A stretch of 64,000 nt of DNA from Ischnura elegans (Eukaryota > Arthropoda > Insecta > Odonata > Coenagrionidae). Below the pieces are notes generated by a model. It was not told the DNA's origin and made no database searches. It saw only the letters and a list, made by a program, of their open reading frames with translations. The DNA is taken from contig NC_060253.1 in the NCBI RefSeq assembly GCF_921293095.1, positions 97,047,073 through 97,111,072 on the forward strand, read 5' to 3'. Shown here in pieces: positions 20,976 through 33,618 of the stretch (positions are counted from its first letter, which is position 1; each line of letters starts with the position of its first letter). Position numbers and translations under genes: made by a program.

Positions 20976-23552
20976 TTTATTTAACATGAATCAATTTCAC
21001 CAAGTCCCGCCTCAAGTTATCATTAAAAAAAATACTCAATCATATTTCAAGGTGTTCTTTCCTACATTCTTTAATATTTCATTAAATTTTGGGCAATGTC
21101 AAAGGCCACAGGCATTAGGCGTAGTGAAGGGTAGTCCACAATTCAGCGTAATGTGACGGCAAGACAGCACATTGGATAATTATGTCGGAACTTCGGTTAT
21201 TTTACATCTTTATGGCATTTGCATTCTCTCTTGTTATCTATTGGGTCCTAATTGACCAATGTTTTTTTTTGAAGTCTTGTAATAAATGGATGGATGCAAT
21301 GGATGTTTACCAAATATTAATTCCACTCTGTTTTAAACGGTTAATCGAGCGATAGAGTTGTAAACATAATGGAGTTCTGAGTGTGACGAGTCGTAGATGC
21401 TGTGAATAATTGGGGTCATGACCATCAAAAAGGATTTTTTGGACTCCAATAACAGTTCTATCGCGCGAAAATTATTATTAGTGCGGCAGGGGGTTGCAGA
21501 ATGTGGACCGAATCTAAAAATAGGACTTCATCACTAGCAAAAAGCCTTTCCACTTAGTGAAAAGGTTACGCCATGCATGGTGAGGATATGGCTTCATATT
21601 CAAGGGAATACGTTGACCTGAAAACGGCGGAATTAAGCAAATCCATTGTCACTATTCCTACTTCTCTGCTCCATTTAAATTTAACATGTTACTGATTTCG
21701 GACACTTATGCCGCGAAACCATATATTTACCGATAAAATGATATCTCCCATATATCTATTATCCGAAAGTACGCAGGTAAGGAGAGAGCTTGCCAGTCTA
21801 GACAATGTAATACAGTTAAAGTGTTCGTAAGGACCTTACCAGAACGTTTTTGCATTCGGGAGTTTTTTTAATGGACGATGGTATGGGTCATAAGGCTCAC
21901 CCGTCACAGCTGTATCTCCAGCGATGTTAACCCCGAGCTCATGCCTATTCATTGGACGTTGTCCAAGGATCCCTTCTCCACTTTCTCATGCATATTCCTG
22001 GGAAGAGCCGTTCATTGCGCTTCAGCGTGCTTGATCGAGGCTTTTGTTTTTCTTTACCGGAAGATTAAGACTCATTGACGGCAGGTTGACTCATTTTTCT
22101 AGCGGAGGAGGAAAAGATGGCCGTGTGGTCTTCGATCCCTGACCGTCCACGTGTGGAATCGTCACTGGCTTATTCGATCGCGGAAGAAGGAATTATTTTG
22201 CAGCATCCTTTTACCATAGTTTATAAAAATTGAACCTGAAGGAATATTTTAATTACTTCCTACTGTCAATACGTAAGATACGGAAATCGCGTGTTTAATT
22301 TTCGATAGGAATTGGGGTGATATCGGTGGAGAAGATGACGTTCATAAGTTTAAACACGAACAAACCGCCAAAAAAATTGGTTATTAGTACCTTTTGTTGT
22401 CGCATTGTAATGTTTGCCAATTTTTTTACTCGTTACAAATTTTTAAATTTGGAATTGGAAAAGTATATGCAGTGTTGGGAGATGATCATTTTAGTTTTCA
22501 GTGGTTACAAGGATATAGTTATTCTCATATTCCTCGTGGACTTGTTAAATTAAGTAAGGAGAACCTAGTTTTTGTGAAGAGGCTACCTCAACAACATGTA
22601 TATCCACAAAACCTGTGAAGTTACGCTGTTAATGCGAATGTGTTCATCTTCATGGGCCCCGTTTTCGAAATAGGCAAAAGAATTCCTGAAGGTCGGTTTT
22701 GTAATGTGTGATTAAGGTGTTTCTGTAGCACGAAAGGCAGAGTTTAAGATGTTTTCCTATAATGGTAACTTGTTTAACCGAACATTATTCTGCACTACTT
22801 TGCTTTACTTTAATTTTCGAATATTGTAAAGCTAAGGTTTCGACAGTATCACGTTCCGTTGACGCTAACTAGATATTGTACCGGGTCTAGATGTGTTGGT
22901 CCATCAACTTATTCGGACTGCGTGACGTCACGGGGTTACGCCAGAGGGCTTTATATAGGGTGTGTCAAATATGTATTCTGCGAATTGCAGGACACATTCC
23001 CGACGCGTACACATGAGCATGTGAGCATGGTTCTGGAAACGCTTTGTTTAAATGATACACCTCATTGTCTGCAAAGTAGTAATCAGTACACGACGCACCA
23101 GTATACCATTGAATCCGATATTGACTTAAGACGCTTAAATTGCGGGCTTCATGCATGTATAATGTATCAATTTGTTAGCTAAGCTGGCGAAGAGCAATTT
23201 ATTTGATTTAAATTATTCATTCACAATTGAGGTAAGCCTCTTCCTGTGTTTTTCTACGAATCCACTCAGAATCTACCCCTACAGGCTATACCATCATGTT
23301 AGTGTAGTATTGATGAAAGTTATATCTTGAGTGTGTTTTTAAGCGGGTGATGGTGATTGGCCTTACTCTTGGTAAGGAGACAGAACCTATTACTATTTCG
23401 TTCCTTACTTATGTACGACTCAGTTTCTATTGAAGTGATAAGATAAGAAATATATTTTTTTGCAGACGATAGGTTTGAGGATTCTTTTCCCCGAGCAATG
23501 AAGGCCTTAAATTATTGTCAGAGAAAACTCAGACTGTAAAATATGATAGTCA

Positions 23553-23621
23553 TCCATACCCACATGCTACCACAGATGCCGCCACTATACGCGTTTTGCG
23601 GGAGGTGTTAAGGCAACAGCC
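23553..23621 (-). repeat. LINE 3'-tail fragment (group 2)
   Basis: ACATGCTACCACAGATGCCGCC...GGAGGTGTTAAGGC on the + strand resembles the tail sequence at 26536 and, more distantly, the 3' end of the L2/CR1-like copies. The orientation implies the parent element was on the minus strand. Confidence 0.4.
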
Positions 23622-23811
23622 GACAGCAAAAAAGGAAATTATCCAACGAAGTTCCGCATAGAATTTTCAGTTAACGATATTATCAAGGCACTTAAACTTA
23701 CACGGATATTGTTTGCAACTAGTTTTATTGCGACCCAAGAATCGACCATTTTTTAATCTTTACATATTTATTTGGACTTAATGATGCATATCATGGTATA
23801 AATTGTCCTGC

Positions 23812-23876
23812 ATTTACATTTTATCCCGCAATTCGCCTCATATGTGTGTGGCAGTGGGTGTTAAGAACACCTTTCG
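23812..23876 (-). repeat. LINE 3'-tail fragment (group 2)
   Basis: ACATTTTATCCCGCAATTCGCC followed by GTGTGGCAGTGGGTGTTAAG and AACACC follows the same order of blocks as the tail at 26536 (CTACC.CGCAAGCCGCC ... GTGGCAGTGGGCGTTAGAACACC). No coding part remains nearby. Confidence 0.45.
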
Positions 23877-25021
23877 TGAACAAATTGGGTAAAAACTGTG
23901 AGATTTGGCCCAAATTGTTCACTAAGAAGGCGCCAGTTTGCATGGCTGGCCATGAAAAAGGTGAATTTGAAATTACTTTCTTCGATGATGCCTTCGTAGA
24001 AACGTTTCCGTAATAAAAATGTTATTAAAGCTTCTCATTTTATGGCTATGTACTACTTACCCCAGCACAGTCTTAAGATTATTTATTTGGGGAAGGGGTA
24101 ATATTGGTGTATTGGTGAAAAGTGATTAGGTGTAGTAAGTTTAAATAAAGACACCCTATCACAGCTTATGTTCAAAATGAAATTTAAATTAAAATATTGG
24201 GAAAGTAATAGACAACAGGTAGATTTATGAGAATCACTGCATTGCTCTACGGGTTGCAGTTATCAAAACGCTAAATAATTTTCTCATTTATTTGGGGGGA
24301 GGGGTTTAATGAGGCGCCTGATTTTTCCAAACAATTTTCGCTAAAATTCAAATAATTGTCGAATGTCATGCGGTTGTTCCTAATTTAAGTTTTATTTTCT
24401 ATTGAAAAATTACTCCTAATGGAATGGTAATGTTATTTATACTTCATCCATGTCTTCTTGTTTTCATTTAACTCTGAAGGTGCGGAATAACTTTGGAGAT
24501 AACCCGAGGTCGAAGCTTAAGAATATTTATTATTTGTCAAAAGATCATTTCTGGTGCGATTTTACTCGATTTAAGCGACAGTTCTATCGCTTTCAAAAGT
24601 CCACTCCTCCTCTACTGGCGTTTACTTGTCTCTGAATTTTGCCGCCCTTGACTTTCGTGCAATGCTTTTGCGTTTAATGGCTACTGAGAGGCAATCTTAT
24701 TCCATCGTTTAGCAAAAAATGTTGCAACTTTACCAGGACGATAGTCCAAAGCACTATTTAAGAACTGAAAAACCCTCGTAAACCACCGCCATCAGACAAA
24801 CTAGCTCAACTTTGAATAACGTTTAGCGTTTTCTGTAGTGCGTGCAGATGTTGAAAAATTATCTTAAAGCCATGCTATGGTTGCTGGTACATCTAATTGA
24901 CATAAATGTTACGAATAGAATTTGCGGCGTGCTGGGTGGGGAGTAGAGCTGGGTACGGACCGGCGGTTTTCAGAGCGAGTGATTTCCGCGCTTTCAATCA
25001 TAGCTGCCGATTACTCATGAT

Positions 25022-25499
25022 TAGAGATACGTGAAAATCGCCCTCTCATTTTTATTTTATCGCACTTTCAATAACAGTTTATCGCATATTTTAGCGTCTA
25101 TTTTTTTTTATTTTCACAATGTGGTAGATGACGATAAAATGTAGTGAAACACAGTTATATGACAAAATACAGAATATTTTAAATAATTATGTCGTAGAAC
25201 AATAACAAATTAAGGAATAAGACATATAGTGGCGGAGGTGTAGCTTGACCGAGCACACTTGTAGTTCGCGGCCGCGTAGAGACCCAGCCAACTAGCAGCT
25301 GGCCAGTCGCTCACAAGCTGACAAGCGGTGTCGGCGGAGCATTTAAACTGCGCTAGGTGCGTAAACACTATGTGTACGAATTTTGCCGTCGAAAAGGCAA
25401 ATTTGCGTAAAAATATCATTAAAGTCAAGTTATCGCATCTATGTCGCATTTATTTGCGCACATCGCATTTATCGCATTTGCGATTTTCACGCATCTCTA
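25022..25499. mobile_element. hAT MITE with perfect 8-bp target duplication
   Basis: The left end TAGAGATACGTGAAAATCGC and the right end, read on the minus strand as TAGAGATGCGTGAAAATCGC, are 20-bp inverted repeats with one mismatch. The octamer CTCATGAT flanks both ends (25014-25021 and 25500-25507) without mismatch. Several ATCGCATTT/GCGATAAA-like subterminal repeats lie inside. Length 478 bp, no transposase. The same TIRs bound the transposase-containing element at 2833, so the two belong to one family. The intact duplication suggests a fairly recent insertion. Confidence 0.9.
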
Positions 25500-26535
25500 C
25501 TCATGATTGAAGCGATTTCTTTTAAGCTTCCTTATTTCTACTATGAACCATATATTCCATTATAAACTTTGTAGCGTTTTTATTTCTCACCTTGAACCAC
25601 AAATACTGGTGAAACAAAATTGGAACACTTTTAATAGTTATCCCGGCGAACACATCGGGATCGCCGACGCGCACACCCTCACAGTCACTCTTTTTCCAAC
25701 CATACTCCCCCATTCTCTCTCCTGCGCCCTCAACAATTGATCCATTCTATTTTTGCTGTTCATTATCGCCTGATTCATTGTCTTTCTCCTACAAATTGTC
25801 ACATAAAAATTCAACCCAAAATAACTCAAAATTAATTGTTGCAACTTCTTTCTCTTGTGTACAAGTAATACATGGGCAATTCTAAATATAAGGGAGATAT
25901 TTGTAGGTTTTATCAATTATTAGTTTAATAACATATTTATAAAAAAATATTATGTAAATAATATTGAAATAATTAAATTTAGAATTGGACCGATTTTTTA
26001 AATAAATCCATAATGGTTGTTTGGAGTATTTACGGTTTTTGTCATATGCATTTGTAGACTGAAAAATTTGTTCATAGGAAAAGAACGTCATTTGTGGGAA
26101 ATCTGAAAAACTGAAACGACATCTGAAATCTGAAACGACAGTCGAATTTTTCAGTAATTTAAAAAAATATTATGATGGTGAATTTAAAAATTTTCTTAAA
26201 AAATATATTCTTCAATGTAAATATCTATTTTAATTTTTTCTGTATGCATACAAAGGCATGCGTGTAAAGTATTGTGTATATTAATAGTTCGTCGTAGAAA
26301 TGGCGAAACTGTATAATAACGCGATCTAGGGACTGCGCAGACTTACTGTGCTTGATTCACTGCACCGAAAACCACCATATCCTTCAAAAACGTCCGGTTT
26401 CTCCGATTACCTCCGTTCCCATGCTTCGGCGCAGATTGACGACGCCCAGCCTCCATCGGTTATGCCGGAAGCATCCGGAGATGGTGCTGTGCAGGCATTC
26501 ATTCAATTACCAGAGAACTTCCTCCAGTTCACGGC

Positions 26536-26612
26536 ACTACATCTACATGCTACCACGCAAGCCGCCTGCAAGGGCGAGTGGCAGTGGGCGTTAGAACACC
26601 AGCCGATTACAT
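26536..26612 (-). repeat. LINE 3'-tail fragment (group 2)
   Basis: CTACATCTACATGCTACC at 26538, then GCAAGCCGCCTGCAAGGG and GTGGCAGTGGGCGTTAG, ACACCAGCC. Block by block this parallels the CTACATCTACATAATACC...GCGAGCCACC...GGCAGGGGGTGAT...CACCAGC tail at 29692. It could be the 3' end of the decayed LINE coding fragment at 27300-28131, with a foldback insertion between. Confidence 0.55.
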
Positions 26613-26942
26613 GTGAATGGGAGAGAAGCCAAGGGTTACGGGTAATTTTTTTCTGAACAGAGTTAAGCACAGAAATTAGATAAAGAAAACAAACGAGATC
26701 AGCTAGATATTAGGTAGTGCATTTGATTTTCCACTCCATATTAGAACAGAGCAGAGACTCGCTCGTAGCCCATGGCAACCACGTTTTTGTGTATTTCTTC
26801 TAACGATAAACTTTACCTAACTCTATTGAGAAAAAAAATCACTTCTACCTCTTGGCTTCTCACCCACTCACATAAAAAGCAGCTGCTCAAACAAAATTAT
26901 GTCTTTCATTATACATGATTTTTTTCTTTCTCAGCCTATGAT

Positions 26943-27105
26943 ACAGGTGAAATCTTCTCGATTTTTTCACCGGGTTAGTAGGTAGTGGACCGACGCGTCG
27001 CGACGTTTCAATAGTTACTTATCACTCTGCCATCTCATGCCCTGAGGACAATGGACCACATGCAACTTACCCAGTCGAAATTAGAAGATTTCACCAGTAC
27101 AACTT
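26943..27105. repeat. Imperfect foldback repeat
   Basis: GGTGAAATCTTCTCGATTTTTTCACCGGGTTAG on the left pairs imperfectly with ACCCAGTCGAAATTAGAAGATTTCACC on the right. The centre carries CGACGCGTCGCGACGTTTCAA (a GAAACGTCGCG motif on the minus strand). Class unknown. Confidence 0.45.
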
Positions 27106-27291
27106 GAATTCATTGAAGAATATTATGGTTCGGGGAAAAACGAATTCTCAAATATATCCGTTCAGCAAAATATTCCTCTTTAATTTATCGCTTCTGTCGA
27201 CCTGGAAATGTAGTGCGACTCTAATATGTTTTTCTCCATATCGCTCTTAAAGATATCTTTCTCAATTGCTAAAGTCTAGTGTGCAGCCTTC

Positions 27292-28135
27292 GAGTCTCTA
27301 GCAGCTCTCAGCCTAATTCGCTTAACATATGGGTAACGCTGTCTGTACGCCCGTAGCAGTTTTTGTCGAGTCGCGCAGCTTTCCTTCGTATTTTATTCAT
27401 TTCAAGGATTAAAACTTTCTGCTCCGGATCCCATATTATCGCGGCATATGCAAAGTGTGGCCGGACGAGTGTGAAAAAGTACCTTTCTTTTACTTTCTCA
27501 TCCGAAAGTCTTCCCGCAATACGCTTGACGAATCTTAACTTCTTCTGGGCTACGCCGCAATTATTCCTAATGTGTGCTCCCCACGAGAGGTTCGAAGTCA
27601 TCGTTACCCCCAGGTTCTTTACGTCGCCTGTTACCTTTATGCTAATAACATCTTCGGAATAATCATGGGCATAATTGAACGACCTACGCAAGAAATGTAC
27701 CGCCGTATATTCGCTAGATTAAGTTCGCTAGATTAAGTTCGAGTCCCAATTCTTGGCTCCACAGATGGAATGTTGTTTAAATCCGATGACAGAATTTCAG
27801 AGACGGAGAGATAACTAATTTAGCGATAGTTGAAAGCGTTGTCAGCAAATAAACGTATTTTACTGCTAATTGGGGAGCAGAGGTCATAAAGGGGGCCGAT
27901 TACGCTTCCTTGTGAGACACCTAATGTCGATTTAACTACATCAGAGCTATTACAGTCAAGAACTAGTTTTTGTTTTCGTTCACTCAAAAAGTTGCGTATC
28001 CAGTTTACTACTGATTCGTTTAATCCGCATGGCCATAATTTGTATAAAAGTTTGTTATGAAAAATAGGTGGTTGGTCAGTTGGAAAAACTCGTATCTTAT
28101 TTTGAAAAATAATTATTAAAAAGAAAGACAATTTT
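27292..28135 (-). pseudogene. Decayed LINE reverse-transcriptase fragment (L2/CR1-like)
   Basis: The minus strand upstream piece (27820-28131) reads NKLLYKLWPCGLNESVVNWI, then GVSQGSVIGPL (RT motif 4-5) and LFADNAF, where the catalytic FADD has become FADN. The downstream piece (27308-27691) reads VKNLGVTMTSNLSWGAHI, LVRPHFAYAAIIWDP and MNKIRRKAARL, the usual order after the catalytic core. A gap and frameshifts separate them. The length is far below the normal 800-1000 residue ORF2. Dead. Confidence 0.7.
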
Positions 28136-29689
28136 TACGTTTACGTGACAGCTATTTTCTTTAGCGTCGATAAAAAGGTGGATATCTTCCGCATTTGATT
28201 TCTTATGTTTTGGCAGAGAAGAATTTAACATCCTATGTCGATATTGGAGTGTCAATTTTCTGTTAATATTTCCATTTTATCCATATTGTACTTGCTACAC
28301 ATCGGAAATTCCCACACACTGATTCCCGTTCTGGAAATATTCGGAAATATCGCTGAATGCGTATAATTTTGAAATTATCCTACAATCTTCTGGGCCTGTT
28401 TTAATATGCATGTGATGGTGGAGTTTTCAGAGATAGCCATAAACCGGATTGAGTTGTGTGAGGACTGCGCTCCATGTGCAACATTCCGTCGAATAGGATG
28501 TTGAAGTCGTGATCCACTCAGTGTCTTTCGTTAAAAAGCGGCCTTTCCTTCCGTTTTGCGAAAATTACCTAAGCAGAGTCCTCTTCGGAACCTTTTATTT
28601 AGAATTACCGATGGTGTTACTCGGATCCACAGCATCCGAAAGATTGTGTTGTTCTAATCGCGAATTATTTTGTATTTTGGCCAATAGTATATCTTCACAA
28701 GCTCGGTGACTTTAAAGAAAGTAGTAGGAGGGGTATAAGACAAGGGATAGGTGGAGTGTGGTACTTACACGTACTGGAAAAATGATGAGAGGTTTGTTCT
28801 GGTTCTTTGACGAAATTATGACCGCTACAGTGAAATCATGAGAGCCGAAACTATTTATAGAATATTAGGGTGAAAATTAAATATTTAAGACGACATTTCA
28901 GTATGTTTTTCAGATGATGAATGGAGATAGTTTACCTAGGTCGGGTGTCTTAAATGATATTTTAACCTTCCTCATCTCCTAGTGTAGAGTTTGGAAATGC
29001 TTTTGTGCCAAAGATTTTTATACAATTTATACGTTGCTTATTTTCGTACATTTTCTCCCATTTACCTTATACCGAATCAGAATTCACTCTTAATTTTGTT
29101 GATGACAAATATGCCTTGTAGGAGCAAAGGCAGACGACCTAGCTATGATCATAAGTTGGCACCTGAGCGCATACTTAATAGAGAAAATATTTCGCCCTAT
29201 CCTGTGATCGACCGTGAAAAAGGATGAAAAGTGCTGCTTGTTCTGCTCAAAACATCGTCGTCATGACGAAGGACGCATCACCTAAATGCATATGCTCCTG
29301 CTGTTTTGCCTATAACCATGAATTGCACATAGCGTATTGTTTGCTGCATGCTCATGAAAACTTTTTTTTACTCAACACCTTTGAGGTGGCTCTCTGGGTA
29401 ATGTGCTGCTAAATTGATGTGATGGAATAGCCTCGTAAGCTCGACATCTCGGGGAATTTTGGTGGATAATCAACATGTATATTTCATCCCGCAGACCTCC
29501 GTAATATGTGTGGTGGGTGGTGCTGGGACATCAATCGTTAACCTGTGAGATAATACTGTACTTAAAATGATAGGTAGGGGTAATTTTGGGTGTTTTGGTA
29601 ATGGTCTAAAATTTAAGTCCTTCATTGTTCGGAGGAAAAAGTTTGCTAAACATATCCCCTCGTGAAGCGCGTCTCTTTTTAAATAGTTT

Positions 29690-32190
29690 TCTACATCTAC
29701 ATAATACCCTGCGAGCCACCTTTAGGGTGTTTGGCAGGGGGTGATCAATCACCAGCATGCTCCCACATGCACACCACACCGTCCAAAAAACGTCCCGTAT
29801 ACTAACAAACTATACTACTATATGCTGTTAGAAATAATTGAATTAAGAAACATGCATTAATTTTTACATAGGCTAGTAGGCTACACTACAAGTCATGCGA
29901 TCTATTTAAGAGTTTTATTGTTGCCGTTATAATCTCTTATTGATCGTGGAAAAAATGACATTCGGAATCTGTCTGTTCTACAATCTATCTCTCTTATTTT
30001 ATTTATATGATCTGATCTTCCGTAGTATGTTGGCGTCCGTAAGATATGGTTAACTTCGTCAGAAAAGACACTGCTCTTGAATTTATCTAATAGGTTTAGT
30101 CTATTTTTCAATCTACGGTCCGACAGAGATTCCCATCCGAGTTTATCTAAGAGGTCAGTTACACTAACAAGACTATCGTAACGACCTTTCACATACCTGG
30201 AAGCTCTTCTTTGCACGCGTTCTAACTCTGCTATTAAGCCTTTTTCATGAGGGTCCCAAACACTGGCAGCGTATTCCAGATGTGGCCTAACGAGGGAAAA
30301 GTAGCTAATTTCTCTCACTTTGGCGTCGCACTTTCCTAATATTCTTTTAACACAACCCATTTTACGATTAGCTTGACCGGTTATTTCATGAATATGTTTA
30401 TTCCACGATAGATCATTATTGAGTCTAACTCCTAGATATTTCACGGATTCAACAGTCTCTAATTGGGTACCCCGAATTATATAGCTACGCTGTAGTGTGT
30501 TGTTCTTCTTCCAGAGATTCATTACGACGCTTTTTTCCAAATTTAATTCTAACTGCCAAGAATCGCACCAAGCTTGGATAGCAGCAAGGTCATTCGTTAG
30601 TTCATCTATATCTTTGCTGGAACGGATTTCTCTGTAAACTACAGCGTCGTCTGCAAATAATCGTAACTTACTGTGCACTACTTCGCCAATGCCGTTTATA
30701 TAAAGAAGGAATAGGAGTGGGCCTATGACACTACCCTGAGGAACGCCATAAGTGACTCTAACCTCATTGGAGACTGCACCGTCTAATACTACTCTTTGGA
30801 CGCGGTCGCTCAAAATTTCTCTTATCCAGGAAATCACATCTTCGTCTAGGCCATAAGATTTCAGTTTTATTATTAACTTTCCGTGGGGTACTTTATCAAA
30901 TGCCTTTTTGAAATCAAGAAAAATCGCGTCTACTGGAATGTTGTCTTCCCCGGAGACTAAAATATCGTGGGCGAAAAGCGCTAACTGAGTTTCTCACGAT
31001 CTGCTTTTCCTGAATCCATGTTGAGTTGCCATTAATAAGTTTTGCGCGTCTAGGTGTTTCATTACCGAGCTGACTACGATGTGTTCAAGGACCTTTCATG
31101 AGATGGACGTTAAAGATATCGGCCTGTAATTAGATGGCTGTTCCTTGTCTCCACTTTTAAATATTGGCGTTACATTAGCGATTTTCCAGTCATTAGGTAC
31201 TTCGTGTTGCTTGATGGATTTACTGAATATTAACTGCAAGTAGGGGGAAATTTCTGAGGCTAGTTCTCTATATACGCGAGAAGGGATTTCGTCTGGACCA
31301 GGTGATTTATTTGGACTAAGCGATTTCAATATATTTTCTATTCCGAGCGTACTAATGTCAATAGCTGGCATCTTATGTATACAGGGATTGTCATCGGTCT
31401 CGGGTGAGTTCTCCGAAGGCTCGGTGAACACGCTCTTGAAGTAGGAATTTAATAAATTGGCTTTATCGTAACTGCTTGTCAACACATCTCCAATGTCGTT
31501 TTTCAGCGAACATACGGTAGATCGTTTACCTTGAACTTCCCTAACATATGACCAAAATGCTTTTGGGTTATCCTACGACTGCTCTACTAGTGTTTTTCTT
31601 TTAAAATTCGTGAATGCATTCCTCAACGCTTCCTTTGTGGCGGCTTTAGTCATCCTATATTTTTTAATTATTAGCTCGCGTTCATTAGCGGATAAATCCG
31701 AGCTGACTTTTTTCATTTTAGCATGACACGCTCTCTGTCGCCTCAATGATTTTCTCACTTCCGCGTCGTACCATCTCGGTTCGCTGCCTTCTTTTACTGT
31801 TTTACTAGGGATGTAGCTATTTATTCCCGAAGTTACGAGTGAAAGAAAGGCTTTCCAAGTATTCTCTACATTTAACTTTAATACTGATTCTTGAAACTCG
31901 GGGAAAGCATTTTTCAGATGACTCTTAAAACCATTAAAATCAGCTCTTTTAAAAATGAAAACTTTACGCTCTTTTCTAAAGTTTACAGCGGTATTTAGAG
32001 AAAACTTTAATTTTTCATTCGCCCTGGGCATATTTTGCATTTTAGAAACGATGTCATTCTCAATGGTGTTGGCTCTTTGATGTCCAATTATTCTCAGCCT
32101 GGCACGTGGCCTCAGCGTCTCTATTGGCTCACAAACTAATCCCTGTGGAAGTTGTGTAGCTCTCTCTGTTCACTCTTAGCAGTTTTGGTC
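29690..32190 (-). mobile_element. L2/CR1-like non-LTR retrotransposon, copy A2 (5' truncated)
   Basis: About 2.5 kb: a coding part at 29902-32130 (see pseudogene entry), then a 3'UTR of about 200 bp that ends, on the minus strand, in GGTATTATGTAGATGTAG at 29692-29710. The tail with its ACC.CTGCGAG.CACCT and GGCAGGGGGTGAT blocks recurs at 7007, 40466 and 42363. The endonuclease domain and any ORF1 are missing, as usual for truncated reverse-transcription products. It is antisense to the host gene. Confidence 0.8.
29902..32130 (-). pseudogene. LINE ORF2 pseudogene (reverse transcriptase) with three in-frame stops
   Basis: One continuous minus-strand frame of about 740 codons. It starts in the linker between endonuclease and RT (NFRKERKVFIFKRADFNGFK) and continues through PGPDEIPSRVYRELA, IANVTPIFKSGDKEQPSNYR, QHGFRKSRS.ETQLALF, FLDFKKAFDKVPH, YGVPQGSVIGPLLFLLY and the catalytic FADDAVVYR (codons at about 30646-30657). 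After that come VKYLGVRLNNDLSWNKHI, VRPHLEYAASVWDPH and LGWESLSDRRLKNRLNLL. In-frame stops: TAG at 31573-31575, TGA at 31096-31098 and TGA at 30994-30996. The absence of frameshifts over 2.2 kb suggests a fairly young insertion. Family placement (L2/CR1 group) is from motif pattern. Confidence 0.85.
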
Positions 32191-32920
32191 AATCCACGCT
32201 GATTAAAAAAAATATTTAATTTAAGGATAAAATATTTCTGCACTGCATCCCGTATGGTTGCTGCGTATGCGATGTAGGGACTGGCGAACGCATAGTAAAT
32301 TTCACCCATTTACTTTTTCGTTCCAAGGACCTTACCGCAACATGCTCCATGACTATGTTCCTTCGGCACTCTGCTACCAGTGTTTGTGACGCGTCATTAT
32401 TTTGGAGCTATCGCGTCGTCTGTTATCGTGTAATGGTGCACTGAGTAGGTCTCCGGGTGAATGCACCGAGCAACATCGCGTTGTTGTGACTCAAGGGGGC
32501 GGGGGTCGAGTCCCGACTGATAAGCTCTGCCTTGGCGAGCTCTTATATTTGGGAAGACACGAGTACAATGCGTTTCCCTTCGTTTGTTTGTTGATGGGGC
32601 CGCTCGAAACTACTGAGTCATGCCATATTCACTCGTGGACCCTGACCCCACCCTCCTCCCCCTCCACCTATAGCCATGCGGTTAACGACTATTTCTGAGC
32701 GAGTTAAAAAGTTCGAAAGTCCGTGGGTATGCGTAATGAATTTCGAAGCTTCACATAAGTAATATAACTTTCTATTTTTAAGTTCAAGAATATTAGGAAA
32801 GGGGTTTCTCCAGTGGGCCTCAGGATTTATTGTCACTTGCCGGGCATTTAAATGGCTTTACTTTTGTCGCCCCTAGCGTCAATGTGGGGCAGAGGGATTC
32901 GAATTTTTAGGGAGAAAGAA

Positions 32921-33618
32921 ATTACACAGGGTGTCCCATTTATCTTGACCACCCGAAATAACTTTTTGTCCAGATGCAAATTCAAAAATGTGTCAAGCAA
33001 ATGTTCATTAGCCGTCAGGGGGACATTAATTAGCATGATTGCCTTCCTTGTAGCTTTGTTATTTACAAAGATATGAAAATCGGTATGTTTTTTTAAACGG
33101 CACTCTATATTTTTTATTCGGCAATTCATTACCTCTCCTAAAGACTTATTCAAAAATGTAGCACAGTGGACCATTAACATAAACGCGGTGTTAGGAAAAA
33201 TGACTGACTCTCTAACGCTTAGTGCAGGTACGCGAGTATTGGATCTACTCCTCTTGCTGACGTTGAGGGTGAACAAATGAAAACATAGTAAAATGCACAC
33301 CAGTCATAAGAAACTCGTCCACGGGGAGTGGACGAGTTTATTATGTTTTCATAACGTTGTGTTTATGTTAATGGTCCACTGTACTACATGTTTTAATAGG
33401 TCTTTAGGAGAGGTAATGAATTGCCGAATAAAAAATATAGGGTGCCATTTTAAAAATACATACCTACAATACCTACATAAAACAAAGCTACTAAGAAGGC
33501 AAACATGCTGATTAATGTCCCCCTGACGGCTAATGAACTTTCGCGTGACACATTTTTGAATTTGCATCTGGACAAAAAGTTATTTCGGGTGGTCAAGATA
33601 AATGGGACACCGTGTAAT
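32921..33618. mobile_element. Long foldback element (arms about 265 bp)
   Basis: Arms at 32921-33190 and 33352-33618 are inverted copies. Both start (outside in) with ATTACAC..GGTGTCCCATTT, then ATCTTGACCACCCG, then GACGGCTAATGAAC (as GTTCATTAGCCGTC), and end near CAGTGGACCATTAACATAAA. The 160-bp centre contains a perfect 12-bp hairpin, AAACTCGTCCAC-GGGGA-GTGGACGAGTTT, at 33311-33339. No transposase. Target duplication not determined. The arms are so alike that open frames appear on both strands. Confidence 0.75.

Noticed and set aside
22317..22618. Two overlapping + strand frames including GKVYAVLGDDHFSFQW
   Set aside because: Slightly protein-like but I could not connect it to any family, and no splice context or TIRs support it. 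A profile search would decide.
29470..29535. Another LINE tail-like block (CATCCCGCAGACCTCC ... GTGTGGTGGGTGGTG)
   Set aside because: Similarity is too weak to separate from chance next to the true tail at 29692.
32402..32600. Possible tRNA-like SINE (GGGTCGAGTCCCGAC as B box)
   Set aside because: The B box lacks a key T and I could not find a convincing A box or acceptor pairing.
32848..33567. Open frames of 72-150 codons on both strands
   Set aside because: They arise from the long inverted repeat arms and read the same DNA in opposite directions.
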